Of a stretch of 64,000 nt of DNA, positions 24,476 to 33,632 are shown one piece after another. The translations under genes were made by a program, and so were the position numbers. The number at the start of each line of letters is the position of its first letter. Positions within the stretch are counted from its first letter, which is position 1. This DNA comes from Oleiphilaceae bacterium (GTDB taxonomy: Bacteria > Pseudomonadota > Gammaproteobacteria > Pseudomonadales > Oleiphilaceae), in contig JAKVBL010000003.1 in the NCBI GenBank assembly GCA_022447365.1, positions 434,001-498,000 on the forward strand, in the 5' to 3' direction. The notes below the pieces were generated by a model. It ran no database searches and had not been told where the DNA came from. It saw only the letters and a program-made list of their open reading frames with translations.

Positions 24476-26446
24476 ATGTTCAAGAAAAGTGCATTAGCTG
24501 TTTCACTATCACTTGCATTAGTTGGGTGTGGCGGAGGATCGTCAAGCAGCTCTACATCTGCCGCAACCACAGAAGTATCTGGTACTGCAGAAGCGCCTGG
24601 AGGCGTTATTGCTCAGTTTGAGAAAGAGTCAGTATTTGAGATCGCACTAAATTTCGTTTTTGAGCCTGCCGCTGCAGCATTATCGGGGCTCCAACCAATT
24701 CAGGGTGCAACGGTAGAACTGATTAGAGTAGATGCGAATGGTGATCAAGTTGGCGACGTATTAGCTACAACAGCAACTTCGATTACTGGTGACTACACAC
24801 TTACTTTGCCAGCGGGTGTAGATTTATCTGGTGATTTAATCGTAAGAATTACTGGTACGAATAGTAAAGAGCTACGTGCACAAGTTGTTGAGCAAGATGT
24901 CGACATTAATCCAGTCTCCGAATATATCCTTCAGCGTTTTGTAGATAATGGAACGGATCTTACGGCACTCGAAACATCAGCCGTTGTCCAAATTAGCAAC
25001 AAGGTAGAAGCATTTGATCTTGTCGCTGGGGGATCGGCAGACATCGATGCAGTATTAGCTCAGCTTGAAAACGAACTAGGCGATTTTGTTGATAATCAAA
25101 TTAGTTCTGTCACGCAGCCGGTGGCCTCAAACGACACATTGGCAGCAATAGCAGGAGACTATCGAAGCACTCTTTTGACAGTAGGTTTGCACGATGATGA
25201 TCAACAATACGGTGTTGGTACTTTTGCTACTGATCTGACGAATACAGACTTTACATTGGCGAATGGTGGCAACAGTGTGATCGACTTCACTCTGAACGGT
25301 GAGGAACAAGCATGGTCTAACTTTATGGCCAACAATGGTTATACACTTACTTATGTTGCAGAGATTGATCAAGAAACAGAAACATTTACTAGCACACTAA
25401 GAGAGAATGGCGTCGCATCTATTGAAGGTGATTTTGAAGAAGATATTGATGGTGATTTCGGTTTTCGCTTTCCTCCAACGACCTACAATCTTCAAAAGGT
25501 TTCTGACAAAAATATCTTTGCGTTAGCCTCTGCAGAGGCTGCTGTTCGATACAGAACCATTGATACCAATGAAGATAATGTGAAAGATGCTGTTGACCCT
25601 CAACAAAGAGAGGGTGATGAAATTATGCGGTCAATTGAACTCTTCGCAAAAAAACCAAGCGGCATGTCTGATGCTGATCTGCGTGGTGACTTTGGTCGAG
25701 TATATATGGGTATTCAAGCGGACACCTCTGGCTCATTGATAGTCGAAACCGAGCACAGCACAATGAGTTTTGATGGCGCTGGCTCTGTTGATATAGGTGA
25801 AGCTGACTATCAGGGTCTTGATCGTATTGCTGACGAGAGTTCAACATATAGCTCTAACACATCTTCCGCAGATGCGGGACTTTCTGTAACGGTGAGTGCT
25901 GATGGGGACATAACCAGTATCGGGGGACAGGATAGCGATGGATATGTTAACGATACATACGATTTGGTCGTTTTCGGTGAGAGTGATGGCGTAAACAATT
26001 CTAGCTCCGAGTTTGCAAAGACCATATCGGTTAAGCTCCCTACGTCACAACTTGATATCTCAAACAAGCAATATCGGGTTCAAATCCTTCAGGTGGGAAT
26101 GTCATCAGGATCGCTCGCATTGACAAGCTTTGGCTTTAACTCAGTACTTTCAATGAATAACGCAACGACAGGGACTTTTAGTGGGACTGAGAGCTACGTC
26201 GAGAAAGCTGGGACACTCACGGCAGAAGTAACGGTTGAACGAAATACGCTAAGTCAAACAGCAACGGTTAGTGTTGGTGCCAATGGATTTACAACCATTA
26301 CGATCCCTAATAATGATAGCGCCCAAGTTTTCAAAGGGTGGCTAAATGACACAGGATCAATGGGCGTATTCGCCACTTACTATCAGGACGGTCAGGCAGA
26401 TCCCGATGCACTTGGCCTAGCAATTCTCACAGAAATCACAGAGTAA
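24476..26446 (+). CDS. Large secreted lipoprotein, unknown function
   Basis: 656 residues. A lipoprotein signal with lipobox LVGC puts the lipidated Cys at residue 18, followed by a flexible GGGSSSSSTSAA linker. Residues about 60-135 look like a carboxypeptidase-regulatory/transthyretin-type beta-sandwich (GATVELIRVDANGDQVGDVLATTATSITGDYTLTLPAG). The remainder is acidic and beta-rich with no enzyme motif. Acidic composition and secretion fit a marine cell-surface protein. AAGGAAA precedes the ATG. A terminator follows, and it is the first gene after the cassette segment. Confidence 0.75.
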   Translation: MFKKSALAVSLSLALVGCGGGSSSSSTSAATTEVSGTAEAPGGVIAQFEKESVFEIALNFVFEPAAAALSGLQPIQGATVELIRVDANGDQVGDVLATTATSITGDYTLTLPAGVDLSGDLIVRITGTNSKELRAQVVEQDVDINPVSEYILQRFVDNGTDLTALETSAVVQISNKVEAFDLVAGGSADIDAVLAQLENELGDFVDNQISSVTQPVASNDTLAAIAGDYRSTLLTVGLHDDDQQYGVGTFATDLTNTDFTLANGGNSVIDFTLNGEEQAWSNFMANNGYTLTYVAEIDQETETFTSTLRENGVASIEGDFEEDIDGDFGFRFPPTTYNLQKVSDKNIFALASAEAAVRYRTIDTNEDNVKDAVDPQQREGDEIMRSIELFAKKPSGMSDADLRGDFGRVYMGIQADTSGSLIVETEHSTMSFDGAGSVDIGEADYQGLDRIADESSTYSSNTSSADAGLSVTVSADGDITSIGGQDSDGYVNDTYDLVVFGESDGVNNSSSEFAKTISVKLPTSQLDISNKQYRVQILQVGMSSGSLALTSFGFNSVLSMNNATTGTFSGTESYVEKAGTLTAEVTVERNTLSQTATVSVGANGFTTITIPNNDSAQVFKGWLNDTGSMGVFATYYQDGQADPDALGLAILTEITE

Positions 26447-26462
26447 TTTCTCTCCTGGTATC

Positions 26463-26487
26463 AGAAGCCTCGCTAAGCGGGGCTTCT
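26463..26487 (+). terminator. Terminator after the lipoprotein
   Basis: Stem AGAAGCCTCGC/GCGGGGCTTCT (one T-G pair) with loop TAA. Only short T stretches follow. Confidence 0.7.
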
Positions 26488-26519
26488 GTTTCTTATGTCC
26501 GCTTTTGTCTAACTCCGTG

Positions 26520-26820
26520 CATTGCACTTTAAACAATAGATGATGTGCTTCGCTTACCCTTCGGACCGACTTTTTGTCGTTCAACGCGCTAAAGCGCTTT
26601 TTTGCCGCCTGCGCGGCCGTGTCTTGATAGTAAACACTACGTATTACCTCATTCTCAAAAGTCGAACGAAGGGACAATCCCGTCGAGTTCGAAGAACTCC
26701 GAGTCGCCTTTGGGGTGTTGGGCTCTTTGGCGAGACAAAGACTCTGATCTGCCTTCGGCCAGCGCCGACAGGAAAAGAGAGATTAGCTCGATGTTAGCTC
26801 AGAAAAATTTTAGTGGCTGA
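26520..26820 (+). other. Gene-free stretch with several hairpins
   Basis: No convincing gene lies between 26488 and 26866. The stretch holds GCGC-TAAA-GCGC followed by six T (about 26590-26604), GAGTTC-GAA-GAACTC (about 26686) and CTTTG-GCGAGA-CAAAG (about 26727). The dense pairing suggests structured RNA or a decayed repeat; I cannot name it. Confidence 0.3.
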
Positions 26821-26866
26821 TGTTGGCTCAACAAACGGCACAGAGATCCATCTCAAAACCTAAACG

Positions 26867-27754
26867 CTAACCCCACATATTCTTTATGATTGCATTCAGC
26901 GCATCATACCTTTTAGGTAACTCTCTATTTTTCTTTCTAATCAAATATAGGTTTTCCTTCACGGCTTGTTTCGGCTTTAAAACTTGCAGTAATTCTGGGC
27001 TATGAAAACTGTCGATGGCGCTTTTAGGCAGCACTGTGAAGCCAATACCGCGAGTTAAGGGTTCTAGGATTTGGCTGATTTGGTTGATTGATCCGACGAC
27101 GGGGATTTTAGCGATGTCCAATTGCTTTAGTTCTGGCTCTTCACATTTTCGAAAATACAGCGACAAATAATGTTCTGCATCTGGGTGAGATATTAGTCCT
27201 GAGTCTAAGAGCAGTTGCTTCCAGCTTTGCTTGATGTTTGTTTTTTTGGGGAGTACCAAGCACAGCTCCTCTTGGCCTAGCTTTTCGAAGTCAAAAAAAC
27301 TTTCGTTAGGGATGTCTGTCACGATTCCCTGATCGACATGCTCGTTCTTAATGTCGCTCAATATTAGCTGGTTTGGAGCCGCTGTGAGATTTAGATGAAT
27401 ATTCGGCTGTTGCTGTTGAAGCGTTAAGAGCTGTGGATATAGAAGCAAAGCCAGTGAACCTGAACAAGCCAAGGAGCATTTGCCTGAGTCGGGGTCATCA
27501 AAGTTCAATTGCTCAAAGAGAGACCTTTCATCGCTCATGCGTTGTTTCGCGAAGCGATAGACTAATCGACCCTGTTCCGTTATTGCGAATGACTTGTTGT
27601 TTCGTTTGATTAAATCATGACCGCAAGCTTCTTCTAATTTATTGACGTGCTGGCTTACGCCGGGTTGTGTCATAAACAGTTTTTCGGCGGTTTGTGTAAA
27701 GTGCCCCGTATCAACGAGCGTTATAAAGGTTTTTAGCCAGGTCGGATTCAGCAT
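26867..27754 (-). CDS. LysR family transcriptional regulator
   Basis: 295 residues. N-terminal winged HTH (WLKTFITLVDTGHFTQTAEKLFMTQPGVSQHVNKLEEACG) and a C-terminal periplasmic-binding-like effector domain. It diverges from the VOC gene at 27879, and the 124-base gap is AT-rich with an inverted repeat, so it probably controls that gene and itself. Confidence 0.9.
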   Translation of the reverse strand: MLNPTWLKTFITLVDTGHFTQTAEKLFMTQPGVSQHVNKLEEACGHDLIKRNNKSFAITEQGRLVYRFAKQRMSDERSLFEQLNFDDPDSGKCSLACSGSLALLLYPQLLTLQQQQPNIHLNLTAAPNQLILSDIKNEHVDQGIVTDIPNESFFDFEKLGQEELCLVLPKKTNIKQSWKQLLLDSGLISHPDAEHYLSLYFRKCEEPELKQLDIAKIPVVGSINQISQILEPLTRGIGFTVLPKSAIDSFHSPELLQVLKPKQAVKENLYLIRKKNRELPKRYDALNAIIKNMWG

Positions 27755-27775
27755 ATTTAAGTAAATAAATTTATA

Positions 27776-27793
27776 TTATTAATCTGATAATAA
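27776..27793. promoter_or_regulatory. Possible LysR operator
   Basis: TTATTA-ATCTGA-TAATAA, an interrupted palindrome of the T-N11-A type just upstream of the LysR start and within the divergent promoter region. Inferred from position and symmetry only. Confidence 0.35.
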
Positions 27794-27878
27794 TTGATAA
27801 TTTTTTCTAATCAATCATTCTTTCTATCATTCTCTTATCAACTACATTAAACGGGTCAGAGAGAGTTAGGAGTCAGTG

Positions 27879-28370
27879 ATGAAAATGAATCATGTTGGGA
27901 TTATGGTTGGCGATATGGATCAAGCGGTTGAGTTTTACACCAAAGCGCTAGGTCTTAGAGTGGTTATGAACAATACGAAGGTCATCGAAGAGCGAGAGTC
28001 TGCGATTGGTCGTATGTGTATTGCGGTATTTGGGGAAGGATTTAAAGGCTTCAGTATTGCTCATCTTGTTACAAATGATGGTATTGGTGTTGAGTTGTTT
28101 GAGATGGTTGATCGCGAGGAGCGTCATAACGTGGATTTCTCTCGTCTTGGCATTTTTCACTTCTGCCTTCAGCTGCCAAAAGAGCAGTTTGATACAGCGA
28201 TTAAACGCGTAGAAGAATACGGTGGAAAGGTGCGTATGGATATTATGCGTTACCACCCTGAAGACGAGCTAAAACAAGCGCAGATGGTTTACTTGGAAGA
28301 TCCCTTCGGTAACTTGTTCGAGTTCTATTCACACTCTTATGAAGATACTTATGCTTCAGACTACGAGTAA
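27879..28370 (+). CDS. VOC family protein (glyoxalase/dioxygenase fold)
   Basis: 163 residues from the ATG at 27879, with TTAGGAG about seven bases upstream; a GTG directly before is also in frame. The first module MNHVGIMVGDMDQAVEFYTKALGLRVV has the first metal-ligand His (NHVG). The second has IFHFCLQL and ends with YLEDPFGNLFEFYSH, with the His and Glu expected of metal-binding VOC enzymes. Possible activities include lactoylglutathione lyase-like or ring-cleavage dioxygenase; not decidable here. Divergent from a LysR gene. Confidence 0.85.
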   Translation: MKMNHVGIMVGDMDQAVEFYTKALGLRVVMNNTKVIEERESAIGRMCIAVFGEGFKGFSIAHLVTNDGIGVELFEMVDREERHNVDFSRLGIFHFCLQLPKEQFDTAIKRVEEYGGKVRMDIMRYHPEDELKQAQMVYLEDPFGNLFEFYSHSYEDTYASDYE

Positions 28371-28379
28371 AACAAAGGG

Positions 28380-28401
28380 GGGGTAGACAATGTTCTACCC
28401 C
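28380..28401. terminator. Hairpin between convergent VOC and binding-protein genes
   Basis: Stem GGGGTAGA/TCTACCCC with loop CAATGT, directly after the VOC stop and touching the stop codon of the convergent gene. Confidence 0.65.
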
Positions 28402-30243
28402 TTATTTTGCCCACCAATTTTCAACGCCTAATTTGTAGGGGAGTGGTTCGGGTAAACGCTCAAATCGGTCCCAATATGCAACGCGGTGTACTCCAATATG
28501 CCAGTTAGGCACGATGTAATGCTCATTGAGCAATACGCGATCTAGAGCATGCATGATGGTAATAACTTCTCGTTCGGAAGTTACTAGGAGAAGTTGAGCG
28601 ATTAGCGCGTCGATTGCTGGGTTATTAATGCCTGCGTAGTTAAAGCTGCCTTCTACATCGACCAGATCGCTATGGTAGTAGTCGCGTTGTTCGTAGCTTG
28701 GTGCATTACCTTGGCTAAGCACAAAGGTCATCATGTCGAAATCGAAATTATCGAGTCTGGCTTTGTACTGCGCGCTTTCCACTAGGCGTGGGTTAGCTTT
28801 AATGCCAACACGCTCGAGGTTCTTAATGAAGGGCAGAATGATACGTTTCAGTCCTGCTTGACGATAAATGAATTCAAATTCGAAGGGCTTACCTGTTTCG
28901 GTATGAATCAGTTGCTTACCGTCTAATTTCCAGCCTGCTTCTTTCAGTAGATTCATTGCTGCACGCATCTTCTTGCGTATATTGCCGTCGCCTTTGCTTT
29001 GCTCGAAGCCAAATTCCTTATTAAACACGCTCGCTGGAAGTTGGGTTTTAAATGGCCCAAGTAAGGCAAGTTCTGCTTCAGAGGGAAGTCCTGAACTTGC
29101 ATATCGTGAGTTCGGGAAGTAGCTCAGATTGCGCGTGTAGGCATTATGGAAAAGGGCTGCGTTGGTCCATTCGAAATCAAACAGGTGTGAAAGCGCTTGG
29201 CGCACGCGTCTATCAGAGAATAAATCGCGACGCGTGTTAAAAAAGAAGCCTTGTGTTCCTGATGGAATCGAGTGCGGGATGGCTTCTTTGATGACTTTGC
29301 CGCTATTGAGAGCAGGGAAGTCATACCCCTGTGCCCAGTTTTTTGCGGTGTAGTCATAGAAGATATCAAACTCGTCTGACTTAAACGCTTCGAATGCGAT
29401 GGATTGATCACGGTAAAAATCAAAGCGCACTTGATCGAAGTTAAACCGGCCTTGGTAAACGTTTAAGTCCTTACCCCAAAAGTCTGGTACGCGTTCTAAG
29501 GTAATGCTTGATCCGATATCGACCTTTCCTATTTTATAAGGGCCGCTCAGCAGGGGAGTAACTTCTGATGAGGTCTCAAAATCTTTGCTTTCCCAAAAGT
29601 GCTTTGGCAAAACAGGGAGCTCGCCTGTTCTGAAAATTGCTTGTTTGGCTGCGCCGCTTTTTAAAGTGAAACGTACGGTGTCGGTGTCGATCGCTGCCAC
29701 GCTATCTACATCTAATAGGCTTTGTTGGTAGCGTGGGTGGCCTTTCTCAATGAGTGTGTAGAAAGAATAAACCACGTCTTCAGCATCGATAGGGTGCCCA
29801 TCATGAAAACGCGCTTCGTTTCGAATGTCATATTCGACCCAAGCATAGTTGTCGGGGTAGCGAATGGTTTGCGCGATTAATCCGTAAGCGGTTTGAACTT
29901 CATCGGCAGAAGAGGCGTAGCTGCCTGTTCCTGCCATGAGCGGTTCATTCAGCTCGGAAAACTCATACATAAACAAACCTGGCGTATTGAACGGGCTTGT
30001 ACCTTTAAGTGTGTAGGGGTTGAGTGAGTCAAAAGTGCCGAAGCCCATTAGACGTAAAGTTCCGCCTTTTGGTGCGTTAGGGTTTACCCAGTCAAAATGT
30101 GTAAAGCCTTCATCGTATTTTGCAGAACCATAGAGAGAAAGCGCATGCCCTGAAATGATTGTTGGCTTAGGAGCTTCGGATTCACTGTGCGCGTATTGGC
30201 TCAGTAATAGAAGGCTCAAAAGAATGAAAAGAGTGTTTGCCAT
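28402..30243 (-). CDS. Extracellular solute-binding protein, YejA-like (ABC transporter, family 5)
   Basis: 613 residues from the ATG at 30243; a longer frame exists upstream but this start opens a clear signal peptide (ANTLFILLSLLLLSQYAHS). Family 5 motifs: HALSLYGSAKYDEGFTHFDWVNPNAPKGGTLRL near the mature N-terminus and ARFHDGHPIDAEDVVYSF. The YejA branch binds peptides or peptide-nucleotides such as microcin C and passes them to YejBEF permeases. No permease or ATPase gene lies nearby. It follows the 3-hydroxyisobutyryl-CoA hydrolase gene by 29 bases, probably on the same transcript. Confidence 0.9.
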   Translation of the reverse strand: MANTLFILLSLLLLSQYAHSESEAPKPTIISGHALSLYGSAKYDEGFTHFDWVNPNAPKGGTLRLMGFGTFDSLNPYTLKGTSPFNTPGLFMYEFSELNEPLMAGTGSYASSADEVQTAYGLIAQTIRYPDNYAWVEYDIRNEARFHDGHPIDAEDVVYSFYTLIEKGHPRYQQSLLDVDSVAAIDTDTVRFTLKSGAAKQAIFRTGELPVLPKHFWESKDFETSSEVTPLLSGPYKIGKVDIGSSITLERVPDFWGKDLNVYQGRFNFDQVRFDFYRDQSIAFEAFKSDEFDIFYDYTAKNWAQGYDFPALNSGKVIKEAIPHSIPSGTQGFFFNTRRDLFSDRRVRQALSHLFDFEWTNAALFHNAYTRNLSYFPNSRYASSGLPSEAELALLGPFKTQLPASVFNKEFGFEQSKGDGNIRKKMRAAMNLLKEAGWKLDGKQLIHTETGKPFEFEFIYRQAGLKRIILPFIKNLERVGIKANPRLVESAQYKARLDNFDFDMMTFVLSQGNAPSYEQRDYYHSDLVDVEGSFNYAGINNPAIDALIAQLLLVTSEREVITIMHALDRVLLNEHYIVPNWHIGVHRVAYWDRFERLPEPLPYKLGVENWWAK

Positions 30244-30272
30244 AGTTTGAGCCTTAGGTCCTTTTAAGATGC

Positions 30273-31373
30273 TTAAAGTAAGTCGGTAATAGGGTTGGAA
30301 GACCAAGGGGGAGTATACAGGGCTTCCATTTCCGAGGCACTTACAGCACTAAAGTGTGCGTGTTGCCATACTGGCTTTTTGTCTTTATCGATCAAAAGCG
30401 CTCTAACGCCTTCAGCAAACTCTGGGTGGCGCACAAGGTTGGTTGCAAGTATTAACTCAGAGCTGAATACTTCTTTCAAACTTGCGTATCGGAAACGTCT
30501 GAGTTGCTCGAAGATCACTAACATAGATTGTGGTGAGCCTGCATTCATCGTGGCAATCGCTTTGCTCAACCAAGGGCTTGCGTCTTTGATGCTATTTAGG
30601 TCATGAACAATATCGCCAAGCCCTCCTGTTTGGCATATGCCCTCGAGTAAACTCTCATGCTGCGATAAGTTCGAATCAACTGAGTTTTCGCAGCCAAGTT
30701 CGTCGATGATTTGGCTAACAAGCGCATGGTTATCTTTGGTTTTCCATGATGCAGCAGCCAAAGCGCTTTGTAAGCTTTCGAGTTTTTCGTTTGCAATGAA
30801 ATGATCTGCGATGCCAAGTGTCAGCGCGTCCGTTGCATTAATACTTGCTCCTGTTAGCGCAAAGAATATTCCCAAACCACGTGGCATTCGACTCAAGAAA
30901 TAAGTACCACCTACGTCAGGAAACAAACCAATGGTAATTTCGGGCATTGCGATGCGAGAAGTTTCCGTGATCACACGATGACTGGCTCCAGCCATCAACC
31001 CAAGTCCACCGCCCATGACAATGCCTTTGCCTAAACAGATGATTGGTTTTTCATAGGTGTGGATTAAATAATTGAGTTGGTACTCTTCTAAGAAGAAGGT
31101 TTCAGCGTATTCGCACACGCCATCTTTAGGGTTAAGGGAAGATTCATACAGAGCCTGCACATCTCCGCCGGCACAGAATGCTTTTTCTCCGCTGCCTGAC
31201 AGAATGATACAGGCAATTGTTTTGTCTTCACGCCATGTATCAAGCTGCTCACGCAAGAGGCGAATCATTTCAAGATTTAAGCTGTTGAGTGCTTTTTCTT
31301 GATTCAGAATAAGACGGCCAATACGTCCTTTTTTGGCTTCAATTTCTTCAACAATGACTAGCGGAGATGACAT
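30273..31373 (-). CDS. 3-hydroxyisobutyryl-CoA hydrolase (crotonase family)
   Basis: 366 residues, about 100 longer than a plain enoyl-CoA hydratase, as expected for this hydrolase. Motifs: KAFCAGGDVQALYESS (oxyanion hole) and PEITIGLFPDVGGTYFLSRMPRGLG, typical of the subfamily. It cleaves 3-hydroxyisobutyryl-CoA in valine breakdown. It follows a crotonase and an acyl-CoA dehydrogenase in the same leftward operon; the later steps (mmsB, mmsA) are not in the window. Confidence 0.9.
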   Translation of the reverse strand: MSSPLVIVEEIEAKKGRIGRLILNQEKALNSLNLEMIRLLREQLDTWREDKTIACIILSGSGEKAFCAGGDVQALYESSLNPKDGVCEYAETFFLEEYQLNYLIHTYEKPIICLGKGIVMGGGLGLMAGASHRVITETSRIAMPEITIGLFPDVGGTYFLSRMPRGLGIFFALTGASINATDALTLGIADHFIANEKLESLQSALAAASWKTKDNHALVSQIIDELGCENSVDSNLSQHESLLEGICQTGGLGDIVHDLNSIKDASPWLSKAIATMNAGSPQSMLVIFEQLRRFRYASLKEVFSSELILATNLVRHPEFAEGVRALLIDKDKKPVWQHAHFSAVSASEMEALYTPPWSSNPITDLL

Positions 31374-31412
31374 TCCAAAACCCTTATTATTATGTATTCA
31401 AATGATATTTAG

Positions 31413-32198
31413 TTACGACCACGATGGGCTACGTTTTTCTAGGAAGGCATTGGTACCTTCGAGCTGATTCGCTTCGCCAATTAGATCAATGAATTCGCTG
31501 CGTTCATCAATTAGCCCTTGAGCAATCGCCTTTTCGCGAGGAGCAGTCATTAAACGTTTACAGGCGCGAATGGCATCGGGGCTTTGCTCTGCGGTTTGTT
31601 TCGCTAGTTCTATTGCGCGCGCTGTTGCCGCACCTTTGGAAGTGGTTTCTTGGGTTAGGCCAATTGTTAACGCGCGCTCTGCATCGATGCGTTCACCCAA
31701 AAGAATAATGCGACTTGCCCACGCTTCGCCAACTAACCACGACAAACGTTGTGTGCCGCCTGCACAAGGGAGTAGTCCTACTTTCGCCTCTGGGAGTGCA
31801 AGCTGTGCGTGTTCTTCTGCGATACGAATGTCGCAAGCTAGGGCGCACTCGAGCCCGCCACCCATCGCATAGCCATTAATCGCCGCGATAGTCACCCCGC
31901 TAAACGAAGCGAGAGCCTCAAAGGCTTCACCGAATGCTTCGGCCACTTCTTTTGAATAAGCTTTGTCGCCACCGGAAAATTGCTTCAAATCTGCACCTGC
32001 AGAGAAGAATTTTTCACCTTGACCATACACAACAATGGCGACGATTTCGCCAGACTCTTCAGCTTGTTCTACGACTGATTTCAGACCGTTTAAGCTTTCA
32101 ATAGTCCAGGTATTTGCAGGTGGGTTGTTGATTGTGATGACTAAAACAGAGCCTTGTTGCTCTGTTGCAATAAGAGGTGTGGGGCTGTTGATGCTCAT
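31413..32198 (-). CDS. Enoyl-CoA hydratase/isomerase
   Basis: 261 residues from the ATG at 32198 (TTAGGAG five bases upstream); a GTG at 32204 overlaps that site and is less likely. FFSAGADLKQFSGG forms the oxyanion hole, and GGGLECALACDIRIA and LPEAKVGLLPCAGGTQRL contain the two usual catalytic Glu positions. Between an acyl-CoA dehydrogenase and a 3-hydroxyisobutyryl-CoA hydrolase it would hydrate methacrylyl-CoA. Confidence 0.9.
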   Translation of the reverse strand: MSINSPTPLIATEQQGSVLVITINNPPANTWTIESLNGLKSVVEQAEESGEIVAIVVYGQGEKFFSAGADLKQFSGGDKAYSKEVAEAFGEAFEALASFSGVTIAAINGYAMGGGLECALACDIRIAEEHAQLALPEAKVGLLPCAGGTQRLSWLVGEAWASRIILLGERIDAERALTIGLTQETTSKGAATARAIELAKQTAEQSPDAIRACKRLMTAPREKAIAQGLIDERSEFIDLIGEANQLEGTNAFLEKRSPSWS

Positions 32199-32254
32199 GT
32201 TCACTCCTAACTTGATTTATTATAAAACACTTATGCCTAGGTTCATGCTCGAGC

Positions 32255-33418
32255 TTACATCTGAACCAGGGCTAGGTTTGGATCGTTGAGTAGTTTGCGG
32301 GCAATAATGACGCGCATGATTTCATTCGTGCCTTCGAGAATTCTATGCACGCGGCAATCTCTAAAGTGACGTTCTAAGGGGTACTCTTTGATGTAGCCGT
32401 AACCGCCATGAATTTGCAGGGCTTCATCACATAGTGTAAAGCAGACATCCGTTGCGAAGCGTTTAGCCATCGCACAGTATGTGGTTCGTTCAGAGTCTTT
32501 TTGATCTAGTTTGTAGGCTGCAAGGCGAATCATTTGCTTGGCTGCGGTCAGATCCGTCAGCATGTCAGCTAGCTTGTTTTGAGTACTTTGGAATTGTGCG
32601 AGCGATTGACCGAACTGTTCTCTCTCTTTTGCATAGTTGGTGGCGGCGCTTAGTGCTGAGATTGCTGTGCCGGTTGAGCATGCGGCAATATTAATTCTCC
32701 CGCCGTCCAAGCCTTCCATCGCCAACTTAAAACCTTGGCCTTCTTCTGCTAGGCGATGAGATTGTGGAACACGTACTTGATCAAAATTTATTTGACGCGT
32801 TGGCTGCGCATTCCAGCCTAGTTTGTCTTCTTTTTTTCCGTAGCTAATGCCTTCGCTATCGGCAGGAATCGCAATACAACTCACGCCTGATGCACCTTGC
32901 TCGCCGGTACGAACCATGGTGATCAGTAAGTCGGTAGACCCCGCGCCAGAGATAAATACCTTACTGCCCGATATGATGTAGTCATCGCCATCTTTGACTG
33001 CGCTTGTAGTGAGTGATGCTGCATCAGAACCTGCACCAGGCTCAGTAAGACAATAACTTGCGAGTTTCTCACCGCTCGCTAAGGGTTCAGCCCAGTCATT
33101 TATTAAGCTCTCTTGGCCGTAGGTGCTGAGCATTTTAAAGGCCATATTATGAATGCTGATAAAAGCAGCCGTTGTGGTACAGCCAGTCGCAAGCTGCTCC
33201 ATAATTAAACAGGCATCTAAGCGGCTCAGACCAATACCAAAATGTTCCTCAGGCACATACATTGCCATGAAGCCAAGCTTGCCGGCTTCGATAAAAGCAT
33301 CCTTCGGAAAAATGGCTTCTTCGTCCCACTGTTTTGCATTGGGAGCAAGATGATTTTCAGCGAATTTACGTGCGGTGTCTTGGAATGCGGTTTGATCGGG
33401 ACTTAGTTCAAAATGCAT
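32255..33418 (-). CDS. Acyl-CoA dehydrogenase, probably isobutyryl-CoA dehydrogenase
   Basis: 387 residues from the ATG at 33418, which has GGAG six bases upstream; an ATG four codons earlier is possible. Motifs: YCLTEPGAGSDAAS (FAD/substrate), VFISGAG, QIHGGYGYIKEYPLERHFRDCRVHRILEGTNEI, with the catalytic Glu in LEGTNEI. The two following crotonase genes make valine degradation (isobutyryl-CoA to methacrylyl-CoA) the best substrate inference. Electrons go to ETF. Divergent from dinG. Confidence 0.9.
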   Translation of the reverse strand: MHFELSPDQTAFQDTARKFAENHLAPNAKQWDEEAIFPKDAFIEAGKLGFMAMYVPEEHFGIGLSRLDACLIMEQLATGCTTTAAFISIHNMAFKMLSTYGQESLINDWAEPLASGEKLASYCLTEPGAGSDAASLTTSAVKDGDDYIISGSKVFISGAGSTDLLITMVRTGEQGASGVSCIAIPADSEGISYGKKEDKLGWNAQPTRQINFDQVRVPQSHRLAEEGQGFKLAMEGLDGGRINIAACSTGTAISALSAATNYAKEREQFGQSLAQFQSTQNKLADMLTDLTAAKQMIRLAAYKLDQKDSERTTYCAMAKRFATDVCFTLCDEALQIHGGYGYIKEYPLERHFRDCRVHRILEGTNEIMRVIIARKLLNDPNLALVQM

Positions 33419-33632
33419 GCGTTGCTCCATACTGCTTTCGTTTTTATGCTTGTTTTTGTACGACGTAATTTATTATTCGTTTTGTCTGTCGCTTGATACA
33501 GCGAGCATTCAAACTCTGATAAACTGCGCTGCGCCATGATTATAGGGGCTGCTGCCTCAGCATTTCTATACTTGTGTCCGAGTTATTCAAGTTTTCTTTT
33601 TTCTCTACAGGCACCGTTGAAGACCCCGTTGT

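Noticed and set aside
26640-26760. A tRNA-like pattern (GTTCGAAGAACTCC)
   Set aside because: The arm is a perfect hairpin with a three-base loop, and no acceptor stem, D arm or anticodon arm fits around it.
26540-26797. An 85-codon + strand frame and an opposing frame in the gene-free stretch
   Set aside because: Low-complexity basic translation crossing several hairpins; no start signals.
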